Positions 1 through 9,410 of a DNA stretch of 64,000 nucleotides are shown here, piece after piece. Position 1 is the stretch's first letter. Each line of letters starts with the position of its first letter. The notes below the pieces were generated by a model that had not been told where the DNA came from, did not search any database, and saw nothing but the letters and a program-made list of their open reading frames with translations. Made by a program: the position numbers and the translations under genes. Origin of the DNA: JAWKRB01 sp041389885 (GTDB lineage Bacteria; Myxococcota_A; Polyangia; Polyangiales; Ga0077539); contig JAWKRB010000030.1 of NCBI GenBank assembly GCA_041389885.1, forward strand, positions 31,631-95,630, given 5' to 3'.

Positions 1-1510
1 CGGTGCGGTAGCGCTTGAGCCACCCGTGGTGCATCAGGTCGGCCTGGATGGCGTCGACGGTGGCCCGCATGCAGGGCGAGTCGGCGGGGAGAAAGCCCAG
101 GGTCACCGCCTGCAGCAGCGCCGCGTCGAGCTCGCGGCCGCCGTAGTCGGCCACGAGGCAGCCGCGCTCGGGGTCGACGGCCTCGCGGAGGATCTCGTCG
201 CGGATGCGCTCCGCCGCCGCCGCGAACTCGGGCGCGTCGGCGGGGCGGTGGCGCTCGGCGATCACGCGCATGCGGTCGGCGGCGGCCCAGCACATGAGGG
301 AGCTGAAGGTCTGCGGCCTGGCCTCGGCGCGGAGCTCCCAGATGCCCGCGTCGGGGGTGCCGGCGACGGCGACGGCCTTGCGCGCGAGGCTGGTGACCAG
401 GTCGAGCACCGCGGTGGACACCTGGTCGCGAAAGCGCGCGTCGAGGAAGAGCGGCGCGAGCGCGAGGACCATCTCGCCGAAGACGTCGTGCTGCGACTGC
501 AGGGCGGCGCCGTTGCCCACGCGCACGGGGCCCTCGTTGAGGTAGCCCGGCCAGCCGTCGAGCACGCGCTCCTCGAGGTCGCTGCGGCCGTCGATGCGGT
601 AGAGCGGCGCGAGCTCGAGCGACTCGCGGGTCGACGACGAGGCCACGTTGAGCAGGTAGTGGATGAACTGCTCGCGCTCCTCGAACTGGCCCAGGCGGCG
701 AAACGCGCTGAGGGCGTAGAAGGCGTCGCGGAGCCAGCAGTAGCGGTAGTCCCAATTGCGCCCCGCGCCCGGCGCCTCGGGGATCGACGTCGTCAGGGCC
801 GCGGCGATCGCGCCCGTGTCTTCGAAGCAGTGCAGCTTCAGCGCGAGCGCCGAGCGGATCACCTCGTCCTGGAACACCGACGGGATGTCACAGCCCTTGA
901 TCCACCCCTGCCAGTACCGCACCGTCTCCCTCAGGAATCGGTCGCACAGCGGCTCGAGGGGCTCCTCGACGGGCGCGCCCCAGGCGAGCACGAAGTGCCG
1001 CCGGCCCGTGAGCGCGAAGGGCTCGCCGTGCAGGTACGACAGCGGCGCGTCGGTGGTGAGCCGCACCTCGGCGTCGTACCCGCGGTACGAGACGTGGTGC
1101 GAGCCCTGCTCGACCGCGGGGGCGGCGCGGCTCCAGCCCAGCACCGGCGCGCAGCGCACCCGCACCCGCGGCGTGCCTGAGAGCGGCTCGACGATGCGCA
1201 CGATCTTCGTCGGGCGAAAGCTGCGCTCCCACTGGATGAAGCGCGGCGCGAAGTCGATCACCCGAAACGCGCCCTCGGGGGTCTCGAAGCGGGTCTCGAG
1301 CACGTTCGTGTTCGGGAGGTAGCGCTGCGTGCCCGCGTCGCCCGAGGCCGGAGAGATCGCGAACACGCCGCCGCCGACCTCGTCGAGGAGCGCCGCGAAG
1401 ATCGGCGGCGAGTCGAAGCGCGGCATGCACGACCAGACCACCGCGCCGTCGCGCCGGACCAGGGCCGAGATCTGACAATTTCCGATGAGACCAAGGTCGG
1501 CGAGGGACAT
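1..1510 (-). CDS. Glycoside hydrolase family 15 protein (glucoamylase/trehalase-like), 3' end beyond window
   Basis: The reading frame begins at ATG 1510 (MSLADLGLIGNCQISALVRRDG) and runs off the left edge after about 503 residues; family members are usually near 600. GH15 hallmarks are visible: the N-terminal GLIGN...ALVRRDG block, NWDYRYCWLRDA at roughly residues 252-263, the IDG...L.GY...PVRVGNGA block, and PDAGIWELR, which carries the catalytic acid. The second catalytic Glu should lie beyond the edge. GH15 enzymes release glucose from alpha-glucans or hydrolyse trehalose. The gene diverges from a trehalose-6-phosphate synthase with only 60 bases between start codons, so a trehalose or glycogen role is likely, but the exact substrate is inferred. 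No signal peptide is seen, so it is probably cytoplasmic. Confidence 0.9.
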   Translation of the reverse strand, partial: MSLADLGLIGNCQISALVRRDGAVVWSCMPRFDSPPIFAALLDEVGGGVFAISPASGDAGTQRYLPNTNVLETRFETPEGAFRVIDFAPRFIQWERSFRPTKIVRIVEPLSGTPRVRVRCAPVLGWSRAAPAVEQGSHHVSYRGYDAEVRLTTDAPLSYLHGEPFALTGRRHFVLAWGAPVEEPLEPLCDRFLRETVRYWQGWIKGCDIPSVFQDEVIRSALALKLHCFEDTGAIAAALTTSIPEAPGAGRNWDYRYCWLRDAFYALSAFRRLGQFEEREQFIHYLLNVASSSTRESLELAPLYRIDGRSDLEERVLDGWPGYLNEGPVRVGNGAALQSQHDVFGEMVLALAPLFLDARFRDQVSTAVLDLVTSLARKAVAVAGTPDAGIWELRAEARPQTFSSLMCWAAADRMRVIAERHRPADAPEFAAAAERIRDEILREAVDPERGCLVADYGGRELDAALLQAVTLGFLPADSPCMRATVDAIQADLMHHGWLKRYRT

Positions 1511-1570
1511 CGACGGGTAGCTAACACGCGATGGTTGGATATTCAATCAATACATGCTAGCAGCTCGGCC

Positions 1571-3802
1571 ATGACACGCGCCGTTCGCTTCCTCGTCGGG
1601 CTCGTGGCGGTCCTCGGGCTGCTCGCGGGCGCAGGGTATTTCGCGCTGGTGCGCACCACCCGAGGGTGGTTCGAGCGCGACCTGCAGCTCCGCGCCGAGC
1701 TCGCCGTCGCCTCGGCCCGGGGCAGCCTCGTGCGCGCCTGGGAGGGCGACCCCGCGCGCCTCGGCGCCGCCCTCGACGACATCACCCGCGACGAGCGGAT
1801 CATGGGCGCCGCCGCCTGCGGCGCCTCGGGCGAGGCCCTCGCCGCGACCGCGGGGTACCCCAGGGTGTTCTCCTGCGCCGCGGTGCTCCGCCGCCAGCGC
1901 GCCGACGGCCTCGACGGCACCCGCGTGTGGTCGCTCTCCGCCGAGCTCCCCACGGGCCCCGTCAGCCTGAGCGTCACGCCCATGATCGAGGGCTCGAGGT
2001 CGCGCGGCGCGGTGGTGCTGGTGCACGACCTGCGCTTCATCGCGAGCCGCGAGCAGACCATGCGCGACATCCTGCTCATCGCGTTCTTCGTGCTCGCCCT
2101 CGGCGCCTCGGCGGTGACCCTCATCGCCGCGCGCCTCGCCTGGCGCGGCTGGGCCCTCGACCTTCGCAAGGCCCTCGCGGGCGGCGCGACGCAGGAGTTT
2201 CAACCCCTCGTGCGCGACGTGCGCGCGATGCTCTCGCAGGTGAACGAAGAGCGCGGGCGCGAGGCCCGCTCCGGCGCCTGGAGCCCCGAGCGGCTGCGGG
2301 CGACGCTGCGCGAGTACCTCGACGGCGAGCGGGTGGTGATCCTCGCCAACCGCGAGCCGTACCTGCACATCCGCGAGGCCGACGGGGTGCGCGTGCAGCA
2401 CCCCGCGAGCGGGCTGGTCACCGCCCTCGAGCCGGTGATGCGCGCGTGCTCGGGCACCTGGGTGGCCCACGGCAGCGGCTCCGCCGACCGCGACACCGTC
2501 GACGCCCACGACCGCGTGCGGGTGCCGCCGGGCGAGGAGTCGTACGTCGTGCGCAGGGTGTGGCTCAGCGACGAGGAGGAGCAGGGGTACTACTACGGCT
2601 TCTCGAACGAGGGGCTCTGGCCGCTGTGCCACGTCGCCCACGCGCGCCCGTCGTTTCGCGCCGACGACTTCGCGCAGTACCGCGCCGTGAACGAGCGCTT
2701 CGCCGAGGCCGTGTGCCAGGAGGTCGACCGCGACGACCCCATCATCCTCGTGCAGGACTACCACTTCGCCCTCGCGCCCAAGATGATCCGCGAGCGGCTG
2801 CCGAAGGCGACGATCATCAGCTTCTGGCACATCCCCTGGCCCAACGCCGAGCGCATCGGCATCTGCCCGTGGCGCGAGGAGCTCATCGCGGGGCTGCTCG
2901 GGTCGAGCATCCTGGGGTTTCACACCCAGCAGCACTGCAACAACTTCATCGACAGCGTCGACGCGTTCATGGAGAGCCGCATCGACCGCGAGACCAGCGC
3001 GGTGGTCCAGGGCGGCCGCAAGACCCTGGTGCGACCGTACCCGATCAGCATCGAGTGGCCCGTGCACCACCTCGAGGGCATCGCCGACATCGAGACCTGC
3101 CGCCGCGAGGTGCGCGAGGAGCTCGGCCTCGCCCCCGACGCGCTGCTGGGCGTCGGGGTCGACCGCCTCGACTACACCAAGGGCATCGAGGAGCGGCTGC
3201 TGGCCGTGGGCGAGCTCCTCGCGCGTCGCCCCGACCTCCGGGGGAGGTTCACCTTCGCGCAGATCGCCGCGCCGAGCCGCACGAAGATCCCTCGCTACCG
3301 CGACCTCAACGAGCGCGTGGAGGGCGTCGCGAACGAGGTCAACGAGCGCTGGGGCTCCGGGGGCTACCGCCCGATCATCCTGCTGCGCTCGCACCACGAC
3401 GCGGGGCAGGTCTTTCGCTTCTACCGCGCCGCCGAGCTCTGCTACGTGAGCAGCCTCCACGACGGGATGAACCTCGTGGCGAAGGAGTACGTCGCCGCCC
3501 GCGACGACCACCAGGGCGTGCTCGTGCTCAGCCGCTTCACCGGCGCGGCGCGGGACCTCACCGAGGCGCTGCTGGTGAACCCCTACGACCTGAGCGAGTC
3601 GGCCTCGGCCCTCGCCGCCGCCCTCGACATGCCGCCCACCGAGCAGCGCGAGCGCATGCGCTCCATGCGGAGGCTCGTGGCCGAGTTCAACGTGTACCGC
3701 TGGGCCGGGCGAATGCTCATCGACGCCGCCGAGCTCCGTCGCCGCGACCGCATCGCCGGCCTCGGGCCCGCGAGCGTGCCGCCCCGGGCGGTGGCGCCGT
3801 GA
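1571..3802 (+). CDS. otsA: Membrane-anchored trehalose-6-phosphate synthase (GT20)
   Basis: Makes trehalose-6-phosphate from UDP-glucose and glucose-6-phosphate. The 743-residue protein is much longer than classical OtsA (about 470). Residues 5-27 and 167-190 are hydrophobic membrane segments flanking a roughly 140-residue presumably periplasmic domain; a short linker then leads to a complete GT20 domain from about residue 255. GT20 landmarks are VILANRE (donor loop), LVQDYHFALAPKM, FWHIPWPN, GVDRLDYTKGIEERL and HDGMNLVAKEYVA. I chose ATG 1571 over an upstream in-frame TTG at 1535 because it places a charged MTRAVR directly before the first membrane helix. The stop overlaps the otsB GTG. The sensor-like front end is unusual but GT20 function is secure. 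Confidence 0.92.
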   Translation: MTRAVRFLVGLVAVLGLLAGAGYFALVRTTRGWFERDLQLRAELAVASARGSLVRAWEGDPARLGAALDDITRDERIMGAAACGASGEALAATAGYPRVFSCAAVLRRQRADGLDGTRVWSLSAELPTGPVSLSVTPMIEGSRSRGAVVLVHDLRFIASREQTMRDILLIAFFVLALGASAVTLIAARLAWRGWALDLRKALAGGATQEFQPLVRDVRAMLSQVNEERGREARSGAWSPERLRATLREYLDGERVVILANREPYLHIREADGVRVQHPASGLVTALEPVMRACSGTWVAHGSGSADRDTVDAHDRVRVPPGEESYVVRRVWLSDEEEQGYYYGFSNEGLWPLCHVAHARPSFRADDFAQYRAVNERFAEAVCQEVDRDDPIILVQDYHFALAPKMIRERLPKATIISFWHIPWPNAERIGICPWREELIAGLLGSSILGFHTQQHCNNFIDSVDAFMESRIDRETSAVVQGGRKTLVRPYPISIEWPVHHLEGIADIETCRREVREELGLAPDALLGVGVDRLDYTKGIEERLLAVGELLARRPDLRGRFTFAQIAAPSRTKIPRYRDLNERVEGVANEVNERWGSGGYRPIILLRSHHDAGQVFRFYRAAELCYVSSLHDGMNLVAKEYVAARDDHQGVLVLSRFTGAARDLTEALLVNPYDLSESASALAAALDMPPTEQRERMRSMRRLVAEFNVYRWAGRMLIDAAELRRRDRIAGLGPASVPPRAVAP

Positions 3803-4554
3803 GGGACCTCCTCGCCCAGGCGAACGCCGGGGTGCTCGACCAGATCGCCTGGTCCAACACCCTCCTCGCGTTCGATTTCGACGGCACGCTCGCGCCCATC
3901 GTCGCCGACCGCGACCGCGCGGCGATGCGCGCGCGCACGCGGCGGCTCTTCGAGGCCGTCTGCGCGCTCTACCCCGTCGCCGTGATCTCAGGGCGCTCCA
4001 TGCGCGACGTGCGCGGGCGCCTCGGCGAGGCGCCGGTGCGCCACGTGGTCGGCAACCACGGCATGGAGCCCAGCGAGCACCTCGCGCGCTACGAGGCCGA
4101 GACCGCGCAGGCCGGCGCCCAGCTCGCCGTCGCCCTCGCCGGCGTGAGGGGCGTCGACATCGAAGACAAGCGCCTCTCCATCGCGGTGCACTACCGGGCG
4201 GCGCGGCACAAGCGCGCGGCGCGCGCGGCGATCCTGGCGGCGGTGCAGGCGCTGCCCACCGCGCTGCGGGTCGTGCCGGGCAAGATGGTGATCAACGCCG
4301 TGCCCGCCGACGCGCCCGACAAGGGCGACGCGCTGCTGCGCCTCCGCGCCGACGAGCGCGCCGACACCGCGCTCTACATCGGCGACGACGTCACCGACGA
4401 GGACGTCTTCGTGCTCGACCAGCCCGGCCGCCTGCTCTCGGTGCGCGTGGGCCGGGCGAAGGTCAGCGCCGCGCCGTGGTTCATTCGCGACCAGCGGGCC
4501 ATCGACGTGCTGCTCTCGCGCCTCGCGGCGCTGCGCGCGGAGGCGCGGCGGTGA
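3799..4554 (+). CDS. otsB: Trehalose-6-phosphate phosphatase
   Basis: Dephosphorylates trehalose-6-phosphate to trehalose, the second step of the OtsA-OtsB pathway, in the cytoplasm. The 251-residue product has the HAD-superfamily motifs: FDFDGTLAP near residue 29 (nucleophile Asp pair), VISGRS (motif II), a Lys in the PGKMVINAVP segment, and GDDVTDEDVF (motif IV acidic cluster). Its length fits the OtsB family. Start GTG 3799 overlaps the otsA stop (GTGA), implying translational coupling. Its own TGA overlaps the GTG of the next gene in the same manner, so otsA, otsB and the MarR gene form one transcription unit. Confidence 0.95.
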   Translation: MRDLLAQANAGVLDQIAWSNTLLAFDFDGTLAPIVADRDRAAMRARTRRLFEAVCALYPVAVISGRSMRDVRGRLGEAPVRHVVGNHGMEPSEHLARYEAETAQAGAQLAVALAGVRGVDIEDKRLSIAVHYRAARHKRAARAAILAAVQALPTALRVVPGKMVINAVPADAPDKGDALLRLRADERADTALYIGDDVTDEDVFVLDQPGRLLSVRVGRAKVSAAPWFIRDQRAIDVLLSRLAALRAEARR

Positions 4555-5000
4555 CCGACGGGGCGCGGCTCCCGCTGCAGCCGGCGCTGGAGTTCCTCCA
4601 GTCGCTCTGGCGGCTCAACCACGCCATCGAGCGGGCCTCGGCGCGCATGGAGGCGAGCCTGGGGGTCACCGCGCAGCAGCGCTTCATCCTCCGCTGCGTG
4701 GGGAGGTACCCGGGCATCACCGCGGGGCAGCTCGCGACGCTCCTCGAGGTCGACCGCGGGACCGTCTCCGCCGCGCTCAACCGCCTGGAGCGCAAGCACC
4801 TGCTCACCCGCCGGGCCGACCCGCGGGACCGCCGGCGGGTCGCGCTCGGGCTCACCGCGAAGGGCCACGCCGTGAACCGATCCGACGAGGGCACCGTCGA
4901 AGACGCGGTCAACCGGCTGCTGGCCGAGGTCCCCCCCGAGCGCATCGAGGCCACGCGGGCGACCCTCGACGAGCTCAGCGCGCGCGTCTCCGCCCGCTGA
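4551..5000 (+). CDS. MarR-family transcriptional regulator
   Basis: A 149-residue winged-helix regulator. The DNA-binding core is clear: ITAGQLATLLEVDRGTVSAALNRLERKHLLTRR followed by the wing DPRDRRRVALGLTAKG, flanked by helices for dimerisation. It starts at GTG 4551, overlapping the otsB stop, so it is translated with the trehalose genes and may be an autoregulator of that unit. The ligand cannot be read from the sequence. The gene ends six bases from the stop of the convergent ABC transporter ATPase gene. Confidence 0.88.
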   Translation: MTDGARLPLQPALEFLQSLWRLNHAIERASARMEASLGVTAQQRFILRCVGRYPGITAGQLATLLEVDRGTVSAALNRLERKHLLTRRADPRDRRRVALGLTAKGHAVNRSDEGTVEDAVNRLLAEVPPERIEATRATLDELSARVSAR

Positions 5001-5006
5001 GCGGGC

Positions 5007-5711
5007 TCACCCCCGGTCGAGGCCGAGAACGCGTGGGTGCGGTGCGTCGGCGCGTCGAGCACGCGCTCGGGCGGGCCGTCCTCGAGGATCTCTCCGCCGT
5101 GCAGCACCATCACGCGCTGGCTCACCTCGCGGGCGAAGCGCATCTCGTGGGTCACCACGAGCATGGTGAGCCCGTCTGACGCGAGGGCCTTGAGCACGTC
5201 GAGCACCTCGCCCGCGCTCGGGGCTGAGGGCGCTCGTGGGCTCGTCGAGCAGGGCCCGTCCATCGCCAGCGCAAGCGATCGCCAACGCGCGCTGCTGCTC
5301 GCCGCCCGACATCTCGTGGGGCAGCCCCTTCGCGTGAGAGCCCCACGCGGTCGAGGAGCCCGCGCGCCGCCGCGCAGCCTCGGGCGAGACGGCGACGTGC
5401 ACCGGCGCCTCTGGTGATGTTCCCGAGGGCGGTGCGGTGCGCGAAGAGGTTGAACTGCCGGTTAACGCCCACCCGCGCGCGAATCGCCTTGAGCGCCAGG
5501 CGGTTCGAGCCGTTCGGGCGCAGCGTGGCCGCTCACCCGCACCTCGCCGCGCTCGAAGGTCTCGGAGGCCGTTCACGCACCGCAGGAGCGTGCTCTTGCC
5601 GCCCGAGGGCCCCACCAGCGCGGTGACCTGCTGCGCTCGAAGCGCGCGGAGACGTCCCGCAGCACCTCGCGCGCTCCGTAGCGCTTGCCCAGCCCGGAGC
5701 ACCTCGATCAT
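5007..5711 (-). pseudogene. Polar amino-acid ABC transporter ATPase (GlnQ/HisP type), frame-disrupted
   Basis: Joining segments from all three minus-strand frames rebuilds a GlnQ-like ATPase of the usual length (about 235-240 residues): MIEV start at 5711, VTALVGPSG-GKSTLLRCVNGL (Walker A), RQFNLFAHRTALGNIT (Q-loop), DEMSGGEQQR-like signature, a DEPTSAL Walker B, THEMRFAREVSQRV (H-loop) and the end LGLDRG at 5007. At least five frame changes separate these blocks. Walker A also lacks one residue of the expected GPSGxGKST. Every motif is preserved and all breaks are small indels, so I read this as a working gene with sequence errors; true decay is the alternative. It is annotated broken because no single frame is intact. 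Confidence 0.75.
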
Positions 5712-7160
5712 GACCGCGCCGAGCCTTCGCCCGAGCCGGCGCGCGAGGACGCTGGAGGGGTGCAGCTCATCGCGAAGTACAGCCCCGCGCAGCAGCCTGG
5801 GGAGCACGTAGCCCGTGTCGACGGCGGCGATGGTCATGCGCTTGGTGAGCTCGACCACCGTGATCACCGACACCAGCGAGCTGTCCCCTCAAGGAGCGCG
5901 ATGAAGTCGTTGGTCATCGCGGCAGCGCGACGCGCAGCGCCTGCGGAGACCACCTGGCGCAGCGCCAGCGGCGTCGACATGCCCAGCGAGAGCGCGGCCT
6001 CCATCTGCCCCGGCGGAACGGCCTGCAGCCGCATGTACACCTCGTGGGCCTCGTAGGCGGCGTAGTTCATCCCCAGGCCGAGCACCGCCGCGCTCATGGC
6101 GTCGAGGCGCACCACCTCCGCGAGGCCGTAATAGATCACGTAGAGCTGCAGGAGCACCGGCGTGCCCTGGTAGACCTCGACGTAGGCCGTCGCCGCCGCC
6201 AGCGCCAGGGGCCGGCCGTACCCCGCGCCACCGCCAGGCCACGCCCAGCAGCACCGCCAGGAGCATCGCCAGCACGGAGAGCAGCAGGGTCACCCCCGCG
6301 CCGCGCACGAAGAGACCCGCCTGCGCGAGGGTCAGCCCGCGGCGCGCGGAGGCGACGCCGAGCATTCGGGACTGGGCCTCGGCGTTCCACGCGCGCAGGG
6401 GGCTGGCGGTCGTTCCAGAGGTCCTCTCGGCGGAGGATGCGCTCGAGGTCACCCCGCGCCATCACCCGGCCCAGGGCGGCGTCGAGGGCTCGCGCGTCGC
6501 CTTGCCTCGCCGCGTCGCCAGGGCGTAGTAGCCCTCCTGCAGGTCTCCTACGACGCGCAGGGCCGGGCGGGTCTCTGCTGTAGCGCCTCGCGATGATGTC
6601 GTCGAGGAGCACCGCGTCGGTGCGCTGGCCTGAGGTCGACGTAGGGCTCCTCCCTGGCCCTCGTAGCCCACGACGATCGCGCGGTCTCTCAAGAGGTCTT
6701 CGGAGAACGAGGCTGCAGCGTGCCTACCCGCAGCCCCGCGAGGGCGCCGAGGTCGGCGCGCACCCTCGGGTCGTCGCGGCGGCGCCATGAGCCTTCGCGG
6801 CGAAGATGTAGTACGGCCCGCGAGCGCACGCGCCCCACCCGCGCCGGGGTGACCCGAGGCCGTTGGAGGATCACGTCGAAGGTCCCCTGCTCCAGCGAGG
6901 GCACCAGCGCCGACCAGTCGTTCTGCACGAACTCGGCGCGCACGCCGAGCTCCCGCGCGAGGGCCTCGGCGAGCTCGACCTCGAAGCCTCGGAGCGCTGC
7001 GGGCGTCGGGTCTTCGTACACGTAGGGCGCGCCGCCCTGCAGGTCGCCCCCCCAGCGCAGCACCCCCGCGGCGCGCACCCGCGCGAGGCCGCCGGTGGGG
7101 CGACTCATGGCACCCGAGCGCGATCACCGCGAGGAGAAGCAGCCGGAGCGCGCCCGTCAC
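5712..7160 (-). pseudogene. Amino-acid ABC transporter, substrate-binding protein fused to permease, frame-disrupted
   Basis: Starts at GTG 7160 with a lipoprotein-like signal (ALRLLLLAVIALGC). Next come binding-protein segments such as VLRWGGDLQGGAPYVYEDP, GFEVELAEALARELGVRAEF, ASFSEDLLRDRAIVVGYEGQ and VMARGDLERILRREDLWND. With no intervening start codon, these pass into HisM/GlnP-type permease segments (LTLAQAGLFVRGAGVTLLLS, LLQLYVIYYGLAEVV, VYMRLQAVPPGQMEAALSLGMS, AMTNDFIALL, SVITVVELTKRM). These identify a fused periplasmic-binding/permease subunit working with the adjacent ATPase. Several frame changes interrupt the gene; the 3' boundary, which abuts the ATPase start, is approximate. Confidence 0.72.
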
Positions 7161-7209
7161 CTCGAAGGGTGTGACGCGGTTGCGCCGCGCGCGTCAAGGC
7201 CGCGCGACG

Positions 7210-8779
7210 TCACCTCGAGATCGCGCAGCCCAGGCGGGTGAACCAGGTCTGAATGCGCCCGTCGCGCTGGTCGCGGTAGAGCACGCCCACGTCGCCCTCG
7301 GGGCCGCGGGCGAGGGTACACCGCGGCGTTGCGCATCCCCGGCGCGAGGGCGGAGGGGGGAGGCGGGGGTGCGCGGGTTGAGGTCGGCGTCGAGGGTCTG
7401 CGCGAAGAGCTGTACTGCGCGCCCACGCGGTCGTCGGCCCAGACCATGAGCACCTGGTCGCCCAGGGGCAGGAGCTGCGGGTAGCGCGAGTAGGCCAGGG
7501 TCGGCGGTGAGCCGTCGCGGCGCCCTGATCGCGAGGCCTGCGGCGTCGCGCGGTGGCGCCCCAGACCTCGTGGCTCTGCCGAGGTCTCGTCGTCGTCGTA
7601 CCAGGCGATGACCCAGCGGTCGCGGTTCCAGGTGAGGTGGGCCTCACGGCGTTGAAGCTCGCGGGGAGGACCCGCTGGTCGGGGCCCCTGCCGCGAGAGC
7701 TCGCGGGTGAAGGGCGCGAACCAGATCCCGCGGGTGCGCCCGCCCCGGCCGTCGAGCCACGCGAGGCCCAAACCCCTGTCTCCCACGGCGATCGACGGCG
7801 CCTCGCTGTTCGAGGGGTCGCGGGTGATCCGCTGGTTGGGGAGGATCAGCCGGCCCTCCTCGTCGATCCGCTGGGCGTAGATCTCGTAGCCGCCGCTGCC
7901 GATGGAGTCGCGCTCGTCTTGCCACGCGAGGATGAACTCCTCGCCGGTCCACGCGATGGCGGGGTTGATGGAGAAGCCCGGCGCCGCGGTGACCCGCAGG
8001 TCGGGCCCGAGGCGCTCGCCGTCGGGGGTGAGCCGGTTGAAATAGATCTCGTAGCCGCCGCTCGGGTCGCGTCGGTCTTGCCACACGGCGCCGAGCACCC
8101 GGCCGGTCCACGCGACCGCCGCGCCGAAGGCGTCGCTCGGGGTGGTGGTGACCGCGCGCTGCGCCTCGCGGCGGCGGCCCTCGCGGTCGATCGCGGCGAA
8201 GAACACGCGGGCCTTGCCGGCCTCGTAGCCCCAGAAGCTCGCGGCGTAGCGCGCCCCCGTCCACGCGACGCCGCCCGGCGCCGAGGGCGCGACGGCGGGA
8301 TCGCTCACGAGCACCGACGCGCCGCCCGGCGAGAGCACCGCGTCGTCGTCGATGACCTCGTTGCAGTCGTCGTCGACCCCGTTGCACACCTCCGTCGCGC
8401 CGGGGTGCACCGCGGGGTCGTCGTCGTCGCAGTCATCGCCGCAGCGGTCGGGGTCGCCGCGGCGGGTGCCCGGTCGCGGCGCGCGGTGGCCGTCGCCGTC
8501 GCGGTCTTCGGTCACGAACGAGCGACGACACGCCCGCGCCTCCTCGTCGCACACGCTCTCGACGCACACGTCGCCGCCGGTGAGGCAGACCACGGGCGCG
8601 CCAGGGACGCACTGGCCCTCGCGGCAGGTCTCGGCGCCCGTGCACCAGGCGCCGTCGTCGCAGTCGAGGTCGGTCACGCAGGGCGCGGGGGGAGGCCCTG
8701 CGTCGAGGGGGTTGAGCCCCGTGCGCGCGCCGCAGCTCGCGAGGGTGACCGCGAGCGCGAGGGCGCGCGGCGCGCTCAC
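7210..8779 (-). CDS. Lipoprotein with MopE-type metal-binding motif and beta-propeller-like repeats (3' part frameshifted)
   Basis: GTG 8779 overlaps the TGA of the upstream lipoprotein gene (GTGA). The signal is ALALAVTLASC with lipid-anchor Cys near residue 15. A Cys-rich region (CVTDLDCDDGAWCTGAETC) follows, then an Asp-rich segment ending in ATEVCNGVDDDCN, the MopE/PF11617-like motif common in myxobacterial surface proteins. The rest repeats blocks of the form VAWTG..(F/Y)..(A/V)W.D.RD..GGYEIY, typical of a secreted beta-propeller-like domain. From about 7,690 downward the frame changes several times; the likely true end is TRLGCAISR with stop at 7210. Function unknown; surface-exposed location inferred. 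Confidence 0.7.
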
Positions 8780-9336
8780 TGGCACGCCCCGAAATCAGGG
8801 AGGTCGGTGGGCTCGCACACCGAGCCGCGCGGGCACGGCTCGCCGGCGCCGTCGAGGCGACACAGCCGCAGGCAGCGGTTCATCGCGCCGGTCACGAAGC
8901 AGCCGCTGCCCGGCGCGCACTCGCTGCCGCTCTGGCAGAAGCGCCCCGCCGCGGTCGAGCCCGCGGCGAAGCAACGCGCCCGGTAGGTCTCGCTGCCGCA
9001 GCGCTCGGAGGGATACTCGATGAACGCGTAGCAGCCCTCGCCCGCGGGGCACCCCGTCTGCGCGAAGGTGTCACACTCGTAGGCGCGCATCGGAGCGGGG
9101 CGCGGGCCGGGGCAGGCGTCTTCTCGAAAGATGTCGTAGCTCGGCGCGTCGAAGTACGGGATATCGATGCGGGCGTCGACGACGTCGCGAGGCCCGAGGC
9201 GATCGTTCGGCGCCCCGCCCCCGTCGAGGTCGCCGCCGGTGGGCGACACCGCGGAGGCGCAGCCGAGGCACAGCGCGAGGGCGAGGAGGGGGCGGAGCAC
9301 AGCAAAGGGATTGTGCAAGCGTCGCGCCCGCTGCAC
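8776..9336 (-). CDS. Small Cys-rich lipoprotein, function unknown
   Basis: A 186-residue product with a hydrophobic signal and lipobox (LLALALCLGC) followed by a Gly/Asp linker and about 120 residues holding 12 or so cysteines in patterns such as CDTFAQTGCPAGEGCY and CQSGSECAPGSGCF, suggesting several disulfides and a secreted fate. The start is uncertain: GTG 9336 gives a long Arg-rich n-region, while an in-frame TTG at 9318 would give a more normal signal. The stop overlaps the following lipoprotein gene, so the two are co-translated. The gene is divergent from the isocitrate dehydrogenase gene. I do not recognise a family. Confidence 0.68.
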   Translation of the reverse strand: MQRARRLHNPFAVLRPLLALALCLGCASAVSPTGGDLDGGGAPNDRLGPRDVVDARIDIPYFDAPSYDIFREDACPGPRPAPMRAYECDTFAQTGCPAGEGCYAFIEYPSERCGSETYRARCFAAGSTAAGRFCQSGSECAPGSGCFVTGAMNRCLRLCRLDGAGEPCPRGSVCEPTDLPDFGACQ

Positions 9337-9410
9337 AAAGAGGGGTCGTCGCGTTCGCCGCGCCCCCTGGCGTCAGGATTTGCACGCGACCGACGCGCGT
9401 AGGAGCACGG

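Noticed and set aside
5590..5625. Walker A with a missing residue as a new ATPase variant
   Set aside because: It lies in the indel cluster, and all neighbouring motifs also need frame correction.
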